From: Clavibacter michiganensis subsp. insidiosus
Lineage (GTDB): Bacteria; Actinomycetota; Actinomycetes; Actinomycetales; Microbacteriaceae
Length of the DNA: 64,000 bases
NCBI RefSeq assembly: GCF_002240565.1
Contig: NZ_MZMO01000001.1
Span: 930,001 to 994,000 of the forward strand
Direction: 5' to 3'
A program made the translations under genes and the position numbers. This document shows positions 9,415 through 18,016 of this stretch, piece after piece (position 1 is the stretch's first letter; every line of letters begins with the position of its first letter). Under the pieces are notes generated by a model. The model ran no database searches. It saw only the letters and a list, made by a program, of their open reading frames with translations, and had not been told where the DNA came from.

Positions 9415-10349
9415 GCCGCCGCGACGCCTCCGCGCCCGCATCCGCCTCGACCGCGCCCGCCGCGGCGACGCCCGAGCCGTTCCTCTCCGCGCGCGACCTC
9501 ACGAAGGAGTACGTGACGCGCGGCGGTCGCGGGCTCCGACCGCCTGTGCGCCGCTTCCTCGCGGTCGACGGCGTGAGCCTCGACGTGCCGACCGGGCAGA
9601 CCCTCTCGATCGTGGGGGAGTCCGGATCCGGCAAGTCGACGACCGCGCGCATCATCGCGCACCTGCTCGACCCGACCTCCGGCACGTTCGCGCTGAAGGG
9701 CGAGGACGTGACGCACGCGACGGGCGCGGCCCTCCGCGAGTTCCGGCGGCAGGTGCAGGTGGTGTTCCAGGATCCGGCGTCGTCGCTCAACCCGCGGCAC
9801 ACGGTGGAGCAGATCATCAGCGCGCCCCTGCGGTACCAGGGCATCACGACGCCGGGCGGGCACGGCCAGCTCGTCCGCGACCTGCTCGACCGGGTGGGCC
9901 TGAACCCCGACCACGCGCAGCGCTACCCGGCGCAGTTCTCGGGCGGGCAGTGCCAGCGCATCGGGATCGCGCGGGCGCTCGCCGTGAGCCCGGGCCTCAT
10001 CGTGTGCGACGAGGCGGTGTCCGCGCTCGACGTGACGGTGCAGGCGCGCGTGATCGCGCTGCTCCGCGACCTCCAGCGCGAGCGCGGGCTCAGCTACGTG
10101 TTCATCGCGCACGACCTCGCCGTCGTGCGGCAGCTCTCCGACCGGGTCGCCGTGATGAGCTCGGGCAGGGTCGTGGAGGAGGGCACGCGCGACGACGTGT
10201 TCGAGCGGCCGCAGCACCCGTACACGCGGTCGCTGCTCGACGCCGTGCCGCGCATCGACCCCGAGTGGGATCGCAAGCGGCAGGCCGCGCGCGCCGCGGC
10301 CGGGCTCGACACCACGGCCATCGAGACGGCGGGCGGGTCGGCCGCGTGA
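9411..10349 (+). CDS. Peptide ABC transporter ATP-binding protein, DppF type
   Basis: This second ATPase (312 residues) begins in an ATGA overlap with the first. Walker A is GESGSGKST, the signature FSGGQCQR, and Walker B LIVCDEAVSALD. The wording CDEAVSALDV is typical of DppF/OppF, as is the C-terminal PQHPYTRSLL element. The N-terminal 25 residues are Ala/Ser-rich and precede the real fold. Its stop overlaps the GTG of the hydrolase gene. Confidence 0.92.
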   Translation: MSRRDASAPASASTAPAAATPEPFLSARDLTKEYVTRGGRGLRPPVRRFLAVDGVSLDVPTGQTLSIVGESGSGKSTTARIIAHLLDPTSGTFALKGEDVTHATGAALREFRRQVQVVFQDPASSLNPRHTVEQIISAPLRYQGITTPGGHGQLVRDLLDRVGLNPDHAQRYPAQFSGGQCQRIGIARALAVSPGLIVCDEAVSALDVTVQARVIALLRDLQRERGLSYVFIAHDLAVVRQLSDRVAVMSSGRVVEEGTRDDVFERPQHPYTRSLLDAVPRIDPEWDRKRQAARAAAGLDTTAIETAGGSAA

Positions 10350-11653
10350 TCGTCGGATCCGCGACGATCCCCGGCGTCCACGTCACCGAGCACGAGATCG
10401 AGGTCCCGCTCGACTGGGCCGCAGCCCGCGACGGCGAGCCCACCGCCGCCATCACGGTCTTCGCCCGCGAGCTCGTCGCGCCCGACCGCCGCGGCGACGA
10501 CCTGCCCGCGCTCCTCTACCTCCAGGGCGGCCCGGGCGGGAGGTCGCCGCGCGTGCTGGACGACGGCGGCTGGATCGGCCACGCCCTCCGCACCCACCGC
10601 GTCGTGCTCCTCGACCAGCGCGGCACCGGTCGGAGCACGCCCGTCACGGCGCGCACCATGATCCGGTTCGGTGACGACCACGCATCCGCCGCCCGGCACC
10701 TCGCGCTGTTCCGCGCCGACTCGATCGTGCAGGACGCCGAGGCGCTCCGGCAGCACCTCGAGGGCGGGCGCCGCTGGTCGACGCTCGGCCAGAGCTACGG
10801 CGGCTTCCTCACGCTCACGTACCTGTCGCGCGCGCCCGAGGCGCTGTCGGCCTGCTACGTGACGGGCGGGCTCGCCTCGCTCGACCCCGACGCCGAGGAG
10901 GTCTACCGCCGGACCTACCCGCGCACGGTCCGGAAGAACGCCGGCTTCCACGCGCGCTACCCGGCCGACGTGGGGATCCTGTCCCGCCTCGCGGACCGGC
11001 TCCAGGTCGGCGACGTGACGCTGCCCGACGGCGACGTGCTCACCGTCCGGCGCCTGCAGACCATCGGCATCGACCTCGGCATGGGGCCGGGGCGCGAGCG
11101 GATCCACGCCCTCCTCGACGAGGCGCTCGACGACCGCGGCGAGCCCACCGACGTGCTGCTCGCCGAGGCGCTGCGCCTCACCTCCTACGCCGCGAACCCG
11201 CTGTTCGCGGCGATGCAGGAGAGCATCTACGCGTCGGGCACGAGGCCCGCGACCGCGTGGGCCGCCGAGCGGGAGCGCGGCCGGCACCCGGCGTTCGCGC
11301 CGACCGCCCGGCCGCTGCTGCTCACCGGCGAGATGATGTACCCCTGGATGTTCGAGGAGATCCGGCTGCTGCGCCCGTTCCGCGGCGCGGTCGAGGTCAT
11401 GGCCCGCCGGGACGACTGGCCGGAGCTCTACGACCCGGCCCGCCTCGCCGCCAACGAGGTGCCCGTGGCCGCCGCGATCTACCACGACGACATGTACGTG
11501 GACGCGGGCCTGCAGCAGGACACGGTCGCGCGCGTGGGCAACGTCCGCGCGTGGATCACGAACGAGCACGAGCACGACGGCCTCGGAGCGCCCGGCGTGC
11601 TCGGACGGCTGATGGACACGATCGCCCGCGATGGAGGAGGCCTGCCCCGATGA
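10346..11653 (+). CDS. Proline iminopeptidase-like alpha/beta hydrolase (S33)
   Basis: The 435-residue protein is an alpha/beta-hydrolase of peptidase family S33. The oxyanion strand LLYLQGGPGG and the nucleophile elbow GQSYGG (Ser150) are intact; an aspartate and the histidine of NEHEHDGLG near the C-terminus can complete the triad. Family members release N-terminal proline, and some accept hydroxyproline. No signal peptide is present, so it would act on imported peptides in the cytoplasm. It is embedded between the importer and aminopeptidase P with 4-base overlaps on both sides, which argues strongly for a role in the same peptide pathway. The start is GTG, overlapping the previous stop. 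Confidence 0.85.
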   Translation: MIVGSATIPGVHVTEHEIEVPLDWAAARDGEPTAAITVFARELVAPDRRGDDLPALLYLQGGPGGRSPRVLDDGGWIGHALRTHRVVLLDQRGTGRSTPVTARTMIRFGDDHASAARHLALFRADSIVQDAEALRQHLEGGRRWSTLGQSYGGFLTLTYLSRAPEALSACYVTGGLASLDPDAEEVYRRTYPRTVRKNAGFHARYPADVGILSRLADRLQVGDVTLPDGDVLTVRRLQTIGIDLGMGPGRERIHALLDEALDDRGEPTDVLLAEALRLTSYAANPLFAAMQESIYASGTRPATAWAAERERGRHPAFAPTARPLLLTGEMMYPWMFEEIRLLRPFRGAVEVMARRDDWPELYDPARLAANEVPVAAAIYHDDMYVDAGLQQDTVARVGNVRAWITNEHEHDGLGAPGVLGRLMDTIARDGGGLPR

Positions 11654-13110
11654 CCGACACGAGCCACGACACGACGCCCCGCACGACCCCCGCGTCCGTC
11701 ACCCCCGAGGAGCGCCGCCCGCCGCGCCTCGCGGAGGTGCCCGCGTTCCGCGACCTCATGGCGCGCGGCTGGATCACGCCCGACCGCACGCCGACCACCG
11801 TGCCCGGCGCGGTCGAGGCGGCGGCCGCGCACCGCGCCCGCCTGAGCGCCGCGATGCCCGGAGCCACCCTCGTCGTCGTGAGCGGCTCCGCGCCCACGCG
11901 CAACGACGACTGCCGCTACGCGTTCCGCGCCGACAGCGACTTCGTGTGGCTGACCGGCGTGCAGATCGAGGGCGCCGTGCTCGTGATGCACGCGGTGCCG
12001 GGCGGCCACGACGCCGTGCTGCACGTGCCCGCGCCCGCCCACCCCGGGGATCCGCGCTTCTTCTCCGACGCCGACCACGGCGAGCTCTGGGTCGGCCCCG
12101 CGCCCGCGCACGCCGACTGGCAGCGCGTGCTCGGGATCCCCGTGCGCGACCCAAGCCGCGTGGCGCCCGACCTCTCCGGCGTCCGCGACGTGCGCCGCGC
12201 GGGGGCCGTCACCGGCGTGCCGTCGGCGCTCGCCGACGTGCCGCGCGACCCCGCGGTCGTGGCGACGCTCGGCGAGCTGCGCGTGATCAAGGACGCGTGG
12301 GAGATCGAGGAGCTGCGCCGCGCGGTCGACGACACCGTCGAGGGCTTCGCGGAGGTCGTGCGGGAGATCCCGCGGGCTCGGGCCCAGGGCGGCGAGCGCT
12401 GGCTGCAGGGCACGTTCGACCGGCACGCGCGCACGGTCGGCACCGGCCCGGGCTACGCCACCATCGTGGGCGGCGGCGGGCACGCGACGACGCTGCACTG
12501 GGTGCGGTGCGACGGGCCGATCCGCGACGGCGAGCTCGTGCTGCTCGACATGGGCGTGGAGGCGCGCAGCCTCTACACGGCCGACGTCACCCGCACGATC
12601 CCCGTCGACGGCACGTTCACGCCCGAGCAGCGGCTCGTGCACGACATCGTGGAGCGCAGCCACCGCGCGGGCCTCGAGGCCGTCGCGCCCGGTCGGCCGC
12701 TCGTCGACTTCCACCACGCGTCCATGGAGGTCATCGCCCAGGGCCTGCACGACATGGGGCTCCTGCCGGTCTCCGTCGACGAGGCGCTCTCGCCCGCCGG
12801 GCAGCACCACCGGCGCTGGCTCGTCTGCGGGATCGGGCACCACCTCGGGCTCGACGTGCACGACTGCTCGGGCGCCGGCCTCGCCGGCTACGACCGCGCG
12901 GTCGAGGCGGGCATGGTGCTGACGGTCGAGCCCGGCCTGTACTTCCCGCCGGACGACGGGATGGTGCCGCCCGAGCTCCGCGGCATCGGCGTGCGGATCG
13001 AAGACGATATCGTGGTGACGCAGACGGGGTCCGATGTCATCTCGGACGCGCTGCCGATCGACGCCCGGGGCCTGGAGTCCTGGATGCGGGCGCAGCGATC
13101 CCCGTCCTGA
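11650..13110 (+). CDS. pepP: Xaa-Pro aminopeptidase (aminopeptidase P, M24B)
   Basis: This 486-residue metallopeptidase removes an N-terminal residue that precedes proline. All five dinuclear metal ligands of the pita-bread fold are visible: Asp300 (LLDMGVE), Asp312 (TADVTRT), His397 (GHHLGLDVHD), Glu427 (TVEPGLYF) and Glu451 (RIEDDIVV). The N-terminal creatinase-like domain is also present. The protein is cytoplasmic. Together with the iminopeptidase-like enzyme encoded just upstream it could shorten X-Pro or X-Hyp bonds in imported peptides, the bonds that block ordinary aminopeptidases. The ATG overlaps the upstream stop (ATGA). Confidence 0.92.
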   Translation: MTDTSHDTTPRTTPASVTPEERRPPRLAEVPAFRDLMARGWITPDRTPTTVPGAVEAAAAHRARLSAAMPGATLVVVSGSAPTRNDDCRYAFRADSDFVWLTGVQIEGAVLVMHAVPGGHDAVLHVPAPAHPGDPRFFSDADHGELWVGPAPAHADWQRVLGIPVRDPSRVAPDLSGVRDVRRAGAVTGVPSALADVPRDPAVVATLGELRVIKDAWEIEELRRAVDDTVEGFAEVVREIPRARAQGGERWLQGTFDRHARTVGTGPGYATIVGGGGHATTLHWVRCDGPIRDGELVLLDMGVEARSLYTADVTRTIPVDGTFTPEQRLVHDIVERSHRAGLEAVAPGRPLVDFHHASMEVIAQGLHDMGLLPVSVDEALSPAGQHHRRWLVCGIGHHLGLDVHDCSGAGLAGYDRAVEAGMVLTVEPGLYFPPDDGMVPPELRGIGVRIEDDIVVTQTGSDVISDALPIDARGLESWMRAQRSPS

Positions 13111-13129
13111 CCCGAGGAGGAGGATCCGC

Positions 13130-13843
13130 GTGAGCCTCTCCGCACTGCGTCCCGCACCGCCCCGCGCGAGCCTGCGCGAGCACGTGCACCAGGCCCTGTC
13201 CGCGGCGATCGTCTCCGGCGAGCTGGAGCCGGGAACGCTCATCACGGTGCCCACGCTCGCCGTGCGCTTCGACGTCTCGGCCACGCCCGTCCGCGAGGCG
13301 GTGCTCGAGCTCGAGAAGCGCGGCTTCGTGGAGACGGTCCGCAACAAGGGCTTCCGCGTGACCGCGGTGAGCGACGAGGAGCTGGGGCACCTGGTGCAGG
13401 TGCGCCAGCTGCTCGAGGCGCCGGCCATGGAGCGGCTCGCGGGCAGGCTGCCCGACGGCGCGCTCCCGGGCCTCGAGGCGCTCGCCGACCGCATCGAGCA
13501 GGGCGCGCGCGAGGGGGACCTCCGCGCGTACCTCGAGGCCGACCAGGAGCTGCACCTCTCCCTCACGCGCATGCTCGGCAACCCCGTTCTCACGGCCGCC
13601 ATCGCCGACCTCCGCTCGCGCACGCGCCTCGTCGGCCTCGCGTCCATGAAGGAGAGCAGCCTCCTCGACGCCTCGGCGGCCGAGCACCACGAGCTGCTGC
13701 GGGCGTTGGTCGCCGGCGACGGCCCCGGGGCGTACGCGCTGATGGTGCGCCACATCCGGCACGCGTCGGGGTGGTGGGCCGGGCGCGGCGAGGACGAGGG
13801 CACGGGCGTCGCGGATCCCGAGCACGCGGAACCCGTCGCCTGA
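13130..13843 (+). CDS. GntR-family regulator with FCD domain
   Basis: The 237-residue protein has an N-terminal winged helix (about residues 10-75, with LAVRFDVSATPVREAVLELEK) and a C-terminal all-helical FCD domain. Putative metal or ligand residues of FCD lie in DQELH, the AEHHELL segment and the final RHIRH. I chose the GTG at 13130 because GAGGAGGAGG lies just upstream; the frame is open further back. In Sinorhizobium meliloti a GntR-type protein, HypR, represses hydroxyproline catabolism, which makes a similar role plausible here. Candidate operators lie at 2713 and 13883. The inducer may be a hydroxyproline isomer (inference). Confidence 0.88.
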   Translation: MSLSALRPAPPRASLREHVHQALSAAIVSGELEPGTLITVPTLAVRFDVSATPVREAVLELEKRGFVETVRNKGFRVTAVSDEELGHLVQVRQLLEAPAMERLAGRLPDGALPGLEALADRIEQGAREGDLRAYLEADQELHLSLTRMLGNPVLTAAIADLRSRTRLVGLASMKESSLLDASAAEHHELLRALVAGDGPGAYALMVRHIRHASGWWAGRGEDEGTGVADPEHAEPVA

Positions 13844-13882
13844 TCCGTCCGCGAGGGCCGGGCTTTTCCTCTCGCACGATGT

Positions 13883-13900
13883 GTGACATATTACTGTCAC
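13883..13900 (+). promoter_or_regulatory. Palindromic operator before the hydroxyproline dehydrogenase operon
   Basis: GTGACA-N6-TGTCAC is a perfect 6-bp inverted repeat in a locally AT-rich stretch within the 113-base gap between the regulator and the oxidoreductase gene, 57 bases before the ATG. Its first 12 bases (GTGACATATTAC) are the exact reverse complement of the site at 2713-2724. The central TATTAC could also serve as the -10 element. A dimeric winged-helix repressor is the expected ligand. Confidence 0.65.
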
Positions 13901-13956
13901 CGCTGACCGCCATCCCGCCTCCCCGAGGCGCATCCACCCGTGAGAGCAGGGACACC

Positions 13957-15156
13957 ATGACGCGTCACGTGGTCGTCGTCGGCGGGGGGATCGTCGGCGC
14001 GGCGTGCGCCCGCGCGCTCGCCCGGGCCGGGATCCGCGTCACGGTCGTCGAGCGCGCCGCCGTCGCGTCGGGCACGAGCGCGCAGGGCGAGGGCAACATC
14101 CTCGTCTCCGACAAGGGACCGGGCGCGGAGCTCGAGCTCGCGCAGCTGGCCGCCCGCCGCTGGCCCGAGGTCGCCGCCGAGCTCGCGGACGAGCTGGGCG
14201 ACGCGCTCCCGTCCATCGAGTACGAGCCCAAGGGCGGGCTCGTCGTCACGACCACCGACGAGGGCGCGGATCCGCTCCTCGCCTTCGCGGCCGGCCAGCG
14301 CTCCGCGGGCGTCGACGCGATCCCCGTGGACGTGCGCCGCGCGCTCGAGCTGGAGCCGTGGCTGAACCCCGCGATCACCGCGGCCGTGCACTACCCCGAG
14401 GACGCGCAGGTCCAGCCCGCGATCGCGACCGAGGCGCTCGCCGCGTCGGCCCGGCGCGCGGGCGCGGTCGTGCGCACGGGCGTCGAGGTGACCGGCCCGA
14501 TCCTCGACGCGGACGGCGCCCTCCGCGGCGTGCGCACGACCGTGGGCGACATCGCCGCCGACGACGTGCTGGTCGCCGCCGGCCCCTGGTCGGGCGAGGT
14601 GGCGCGCGCCCTCGGAGTCGAGCTGCCCGTGCTGCCGCGGCGCGGGGTCGTGCTCGTCACGACGCGCATGCCGCACCGCATCCGGCACAAGGTCTACGAC
14701 GGCGACTACGTGGGCGCGGTCGGATCGGGCGACGGCGCGCTGCAGACCTCGGGCGTCGTGGAGTCGACGCCGTCGGGGACCGTGCTCATCGGATCCAGCC
14801 GCGAGCGCGTGGGCTTCGACGCGTCGCTGCGCGTCGCCGTGCTGGAGGAGCTCGCCGCGAAGGCCGTGCGGCTCTTCCCTTTCCTCGTGGACGCGAACGC
14901 GATGCGCTCCTACGGCGGCTTCCGCCCGTACCTGCCCGACCACCTGCCCGTCGTCGGGCCGGATCCGCGGCTGCCGGGCCTCTGGCACGCGAGCGGGCAC
15001 GAGGGCGCCGGCATCGGGCTGTCGATCGCGACGGCCGACCTGATCACCGCGCAGATGACGGGCGAGGCGACCCCGCTCGACGTGCGGCCCTTCTCCGTCG
15101 CGCGCGCCTCGCTCGGGCTCGCGATGCCGACCGACGTCGCCGGGGTGCGCGCATGA
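13957..15156 (+). CDS. D-hydroxyproline dehydrogenase, FAD subunit (DAO family)
   Basis: The 399-residue flavoprotein is of the D-amino-acid oxidase/glycine oxidase fold. The dinucleotide motif VVVGGGIVGAACARAL is at the extreme N-terminus, and the C-terminal FAD closure GHEGAGIGLSIATADL is present. It resembles the catalytic subunit of HcnC/LhpB-type three-part dehydrogenases. In Pseudomonas such an enzyme oxidises cis-4-hydroxy-D-proline to 1-pyrroline-4-hydroxy-2-carboxylate. The two genes behind it encode the other two subunits, each with a 4-base overlap, so the three are made together. The family alone would allow another amino acid as substrate, but the flanking epimerase and deaminase make hydroxyproline the best choice. 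Confidence 0.85.
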   Translation: MTRHVVVVGGGIVGAACARALARAGIRVTVVERAAVASGTSAQGEGNILVSDKGPGAELELAQLAARRWPEVAAELADELGDALPSIEYEPKGGLVVTTTDEGADPLLAFAAGQRSAGVDAIPVDVRRALELEPWLNPAITAAVHYPEDAQVQPAIATEALAASARRAGAVVRTGVEVTGPILDADGALRGVRTTVGDIAADDVLVAAGPWSGEVARALGVELPVLPRRGVVLVTTRMPHRIRHKVYDGDYVGAVGSGDGALQTSGVVESTPSGTVLIGSSRERVGFDASLRVAVLEELAAKAVRLFPFLVDANAMRSYGGFRPYLPDHLPVVGPDPRLPGLWHASGHEGAGIGLSIATADLITAQMTGEATPLDVRPFSVARASLGLAMPTDVAGVRA

Positions 15157-15491
15157 CGCCGCGGCGCGTGGATCCGGCGCGCGACCCCATCCGCCCGGAG
15201 CCGGCCGCGGCCGTGCGCTTCACCGTGGACGGGGATCCCGTCGAGGGCGTGCGCGGCCAGACCATCGCGGGCGCGCTGCTCGCCTCCGGCACCCTCGCCT
15301 GGCGCACGACCGCGAGCGCGGGGCGGCCGCGCGGCGTCTTCTGCGGGATCGGCGTGTGCTTCGACTGCACCGTCACCGTCAACGGGCTGCCGGACGTGCG
15401 CGCCTGCCAGCGCCGCGTGATCGACGGCGACGTGGTCGAGACCGGGCCGGGCGCGACCGTGCCCGACGCGCGCGCGGGGGAGGCGTCGTGA
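15153..15491 (+). CDS. D-hydroxyproline dehydrogenase, small [2Fe-2S] subunit
   Basis: This 112-residue protein is a HcnA-like ferredoxin-fold subunit. Four Cys (64, 69, 72 and 85) in FCGIGVCFDC...AC form the plant-type [2Fe-2S] site C-x4-C-x2-C-x12-C. It carries electrons between the two flavin subunits encoded on either side. Start and stop both overlap the neighbours (ATGA and GTGA), a layout typical of heteromeric oxidase operons. Confidence 0.88.
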   Translation: MTPRRVDPARDPIRPEPAAAVRFTVDGDPVEGVRGQTIAGALLASGTLAWRTTASAGRPRGVFCGIGVCFDCTVTVNGLPDVRACQRRVIDGDVVETGPGATVPDARAGEAS

Positions 15492-17095
15492 GCGGCGCGG
15501 ACGACCGGCGGCACGTCGTCGTCATCGGCGCGGGACCCGCGGGACTCGCGGCCGCGGTCGCCGCCCGTGGCCGCGGGGCGCGGGTCACGCTGCTCGACGC
15601 GTCCGACGAGCTCGGCGGCCAGTACTGGCGGCACCTGCCGGAGTCGCGGCCGGCGGCGCGCGAGCGGATCCTGCACCACGGCTGGGACGCGTTCACCGCG
15701 CTCCGCTCCCGGCTCGCGGCCGACGATGGCTGCGCGATCGTCACGGGCGCGCAGGTGTGGGCCATCGAGCGGCCGGCGCCGGACGCCGATGCGGCGCCCG
15801 CGCCCGCGCCCGGGCAGCCGGTCGCGGTCGTCCACGTGCTCGTCGGCCAGGTCGACGGATCCCGCCGCGAGCCCCTGACGCTCCGGCCGGACGCGCTCGT
15901 GCTCGCGACCGGCGCGCACGACCGCACGCTGCCCTTCCCCGGCTGGGACCTGCCGGGCGTCTTCACCGCGGGCGCCGCGCAGGCCCTCGCGAAGGGCGAG
16001 CGGGTCGCGATCGGCGACCGCGTGGTCGTCGCGGGCGCCGGCCCGTTCCTCCTGCCCGTCGCGGTGTCGCTCGTGCAGGCGGGGGCGCGCGTGGTCGGGA
16101 TCCACGAGGCCGCGCGCGTGCCGGGGCTCGCCCGCGGCTGGCTGCGGCGTCCGGCGGGCCTCGCCCGCGCGCCGCACAAGGCCGCCGAGCTCGCCGGCTA
16201 CGTCTCCGTGCTGGCGCGCGAGCGCATCGGCTACGCGACCGGCAGCGCCGTCGTCGCCGCGCACGGCACCGACCGCGTCGAGGCCGTCACCGTGCAGCGC
16301 CTCGACGCGTCGTGGGCGCCGATCCCCGGCACCGAGCGGCGGATCGCCGTGGACGCCGTGTGCGTCGGCCACGGGTTCACGCCCCGGCTCGAGCTGCCCA
16401 TCGCCGCGGGCTGCCGCATCGGATCCGACCGCTTCGTCGAGGTCGACGCGTCGCAGGGCGCCGGGCCCGCGGGCGTGTACGCGGCGGGCGAGATCACCGG
16501 CATCGGGGGAGTGGACCAGGCCCTCGCGGAGGGCGAGGTCGCCGGGCACTGCGCCGCCGGCGGATCCCCGTCCGACGCCGTCGTCGCGCCCGCCGTCCGC
16601 CGCCGGGCCGTCGCGCACGACGTGGCCGGCCGCATCGAGGCCGCGCACGGGATCCGCCCCGGCTGGACCGGCTGGCTCCGCGACGACACGCTGGCCTGCC
16701 GCTGCGAGGAGGTGCCCGTCGGGCGTCTGCGCGCGACCGCCCGCGCCGCGTCGTCCACCGACCTCCGCTCCATGAAGCTCGCGACGCGCGCCGGCCTCGG
16801 CATCTGCCAGGGCCGCGTCTGCGGGCGGACCGTCGAGCAGCTGCTCGCGGCGGAGGCGCCGGCGTGCGGGGGATCCGCCGCCGCGGTCGCTCCGGCCGCG
16901 CCCGGCCCCGGATCCGACCGCCGCCCCATCGCCTCGCCCGTGCGCCTCGGCGAGCTCGCCGCCGCCTACGAGCGCCTGGACGCCGGACCCCCGTCCCTCG
17001 CGGCGGCCGCGCCCGGCGCCGACGACCCGCGCGAGCACGCGCCCCCGACCACCCCCGCATCCCTGAGCACCACCGACCGGAAGGACACGCCATGA
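15488..17095 (+). CDS. D-hydroxyproline dehydrogenase, large FAD/[2Fe-2S] subunit
   Basis: The 535-residue protein is a HcnB/OoxA-like pyridine-nucleotide-disulfide-type flavoprotein. The first dinucleotide fold VVVIGAGPAGLAAAVAARG is near the N-terminus and a second, VVVAGAGPFLLPVAVSL, in the middle. A C-terminal BFD-like iron-sulfur domain has Cys404, Cys406, Cys440 and Cys445 (C-x-C ... C-x4-C). It passes electrons from the catalytic flavin subunit to the respiratory chain in related enzymes. About 85 residues beyond the Fe-S domain are Ala/Pro-rich and look unstructured. The GTG start overlaps the previous stop, and its stop overlaps the ATG of the deaminase gene. Confidence 0.86.
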   Translation: MSGADDRRHVVVIGAGPAGLAAAVAARGRGARVTLLDASDELGGQYWRHLPESRPAARERILHHGWDAFTALRSRLAADDGCAIVTGAQVWAIERPAPDADAAPAPAPGQPVAVVHVLVGQVDGSRREPLTLRPDALVLATGAHDRTLPFPGWDLPGVFTAGAAQALAKGERVAIGDRVVVAGAGPFLLPVAVSLVQAGARVVGIHEAARVPGLARGWLRRPAGLARAPHKAAELAGYVSVLARERIGYATGSAVVAAHGTDRVEAVTVQRLDASWAPIPGTERRIAVDAVCVGHGFTPRLELPIAAGCRIGSDRFVEVDASQGAGPAGVYAAGEITGIGGVDQALAEGEVAGHCAAGGSPSDAVVAPAVRRRAVAHDVAGRIEAAHGIRPGWTGWLRDDTLACRCEEVPVGRLRATARAASSTDLRSMKLATRAGLGICQGRVCGRTVEQLLAAEAPACGGSAAAVAPAAPGPGSDRRPIASPVRLGELAAAYERLDAGPPSLAAAAPGADDPREHAPPTTPASLSTTDRKDTP

Positions 17096-18009
17096 CCGCA
17101 CCCGCCCTGGACCTCGGAGGCGTCGTCGTCGCCACCACGCTGCCGTTCCGCGAGGACGCGTCGGCCCCCGCCGGCCTCGCCGTCGACTACGACGCGTACG
17201 CCCGGCACTGCGACTGGCTCATGTCGAACGGCTGCCGCGGCGTCGGCCCGAACGGATCGCTCGGCGAGTACTCCTCGCTCACCGACGAGGAGCGCCGCAA
17301 GGTCGTGCAGGTCGCCGTCGAGACCGTCGGCGACCGCGGGATCGTCGTCGCGGGCGTGCACGGCGTCGGCTGGCACCAGGCGAGGAAGTGGGCCGAGATC
17401 GCGGCCGAGGACGGCGCCGACGGCGTGCTGCTGCTCCCGCCCACCATCTACCGGGCGAGCGACGACGAGGTCGTCGAGCACTACGCGCGCGTCGACGAGG
17501 TGGGCCTGCCGATCATGGCCTACAACAACCCGTTCGACACCAAGGTCGACCTCACGCCGCAGCTCCTCCAGCGCCTCGACGCGCTCGAGAACGTCGTGGC
17601 GATCAAGGAATTCTCGGGCGACATCCGGCGCGTGACGGAGATCCAGGACCTCACGGGCCTCGACGTCATCGCGGGCGCCGACGACCTGCTGCTCGAGTCG
17701 CTCATCATGGGCGCCGTCGGCTGGTTCGCGGGCTACCCGAACGCGTTCCCGCGCGAGGCCGTCGAGCTCTACGGGCTCGCGACGAGCGGCCGCATCGACG
17801 AGGCGAAGGAGCTGTACCGCCACCTCGTCCCCGTCTTCCGCTGGGACTCGCGCACCGAGTTCGTCCAGGCCATCAAGCTCTCGATCGACGTGGCCGGCGA
17901 GAGCACGGGCGGCCCCACGCGTCCGCCGCGTGCGCCGCTGCCCGCCGCCGTCGCCGCCGAGGTCACGCGCGACACGCGCCGCGCGCTCGACCACCTCGCG
18001 GGACGATGA
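17092..18009 (+). CDS. DapA-family 1-pyrroline-4-hydroxy-2-carboxylate deaminase
   Basis: The 305-residue protein is a class I aldolase-like member of the dihydrodipicolinate synthase family. Schiff-base Lys172 (AIKEFSGD) and Tyr144 (MAYNNP) are in place. Many family members cleave or condense pyruvate, but next to hydroxyproline dehydrogenase and epimerase genes the assigned reaction is deamination and dehydration of 1-pyrroline-4-hydroxy-2-carboxylate to 2-oxoglutaric semialdehyde, as for LhpC of Pseudomonas. The ATG overlaps the preceding stop. The substrate is inferred from context. Confidence 0.83.
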   Translation: MTAPALDLGGVVVATTLPFREDASAPAGLAVDYDAYARHCDWLMSNGCRGVGPNGSLGEYSSLTDEERRKVVQVAVETVGDRGIVVAGVHGVGWHQARKWAEIAAEDGADGVLLLPPTIYRASDDEVVEHYARVDEVGLPIMAYNNPFDTKVDLTPQLLQRLDALENVVAIKEFSGDIRRVTEIQDLTGLDVIAGADDLLLESLIMGAVGWFAGYPNAFPREAVELYGLATSGRIDEAKELYRHLVPVFRWDSRTEFVQAIKLSIDVAGESTGGPTRPPRAPLPAAVAAEVTRDTRRALDHLAGR

Positions 18010-18016
18010 TCGAGGG

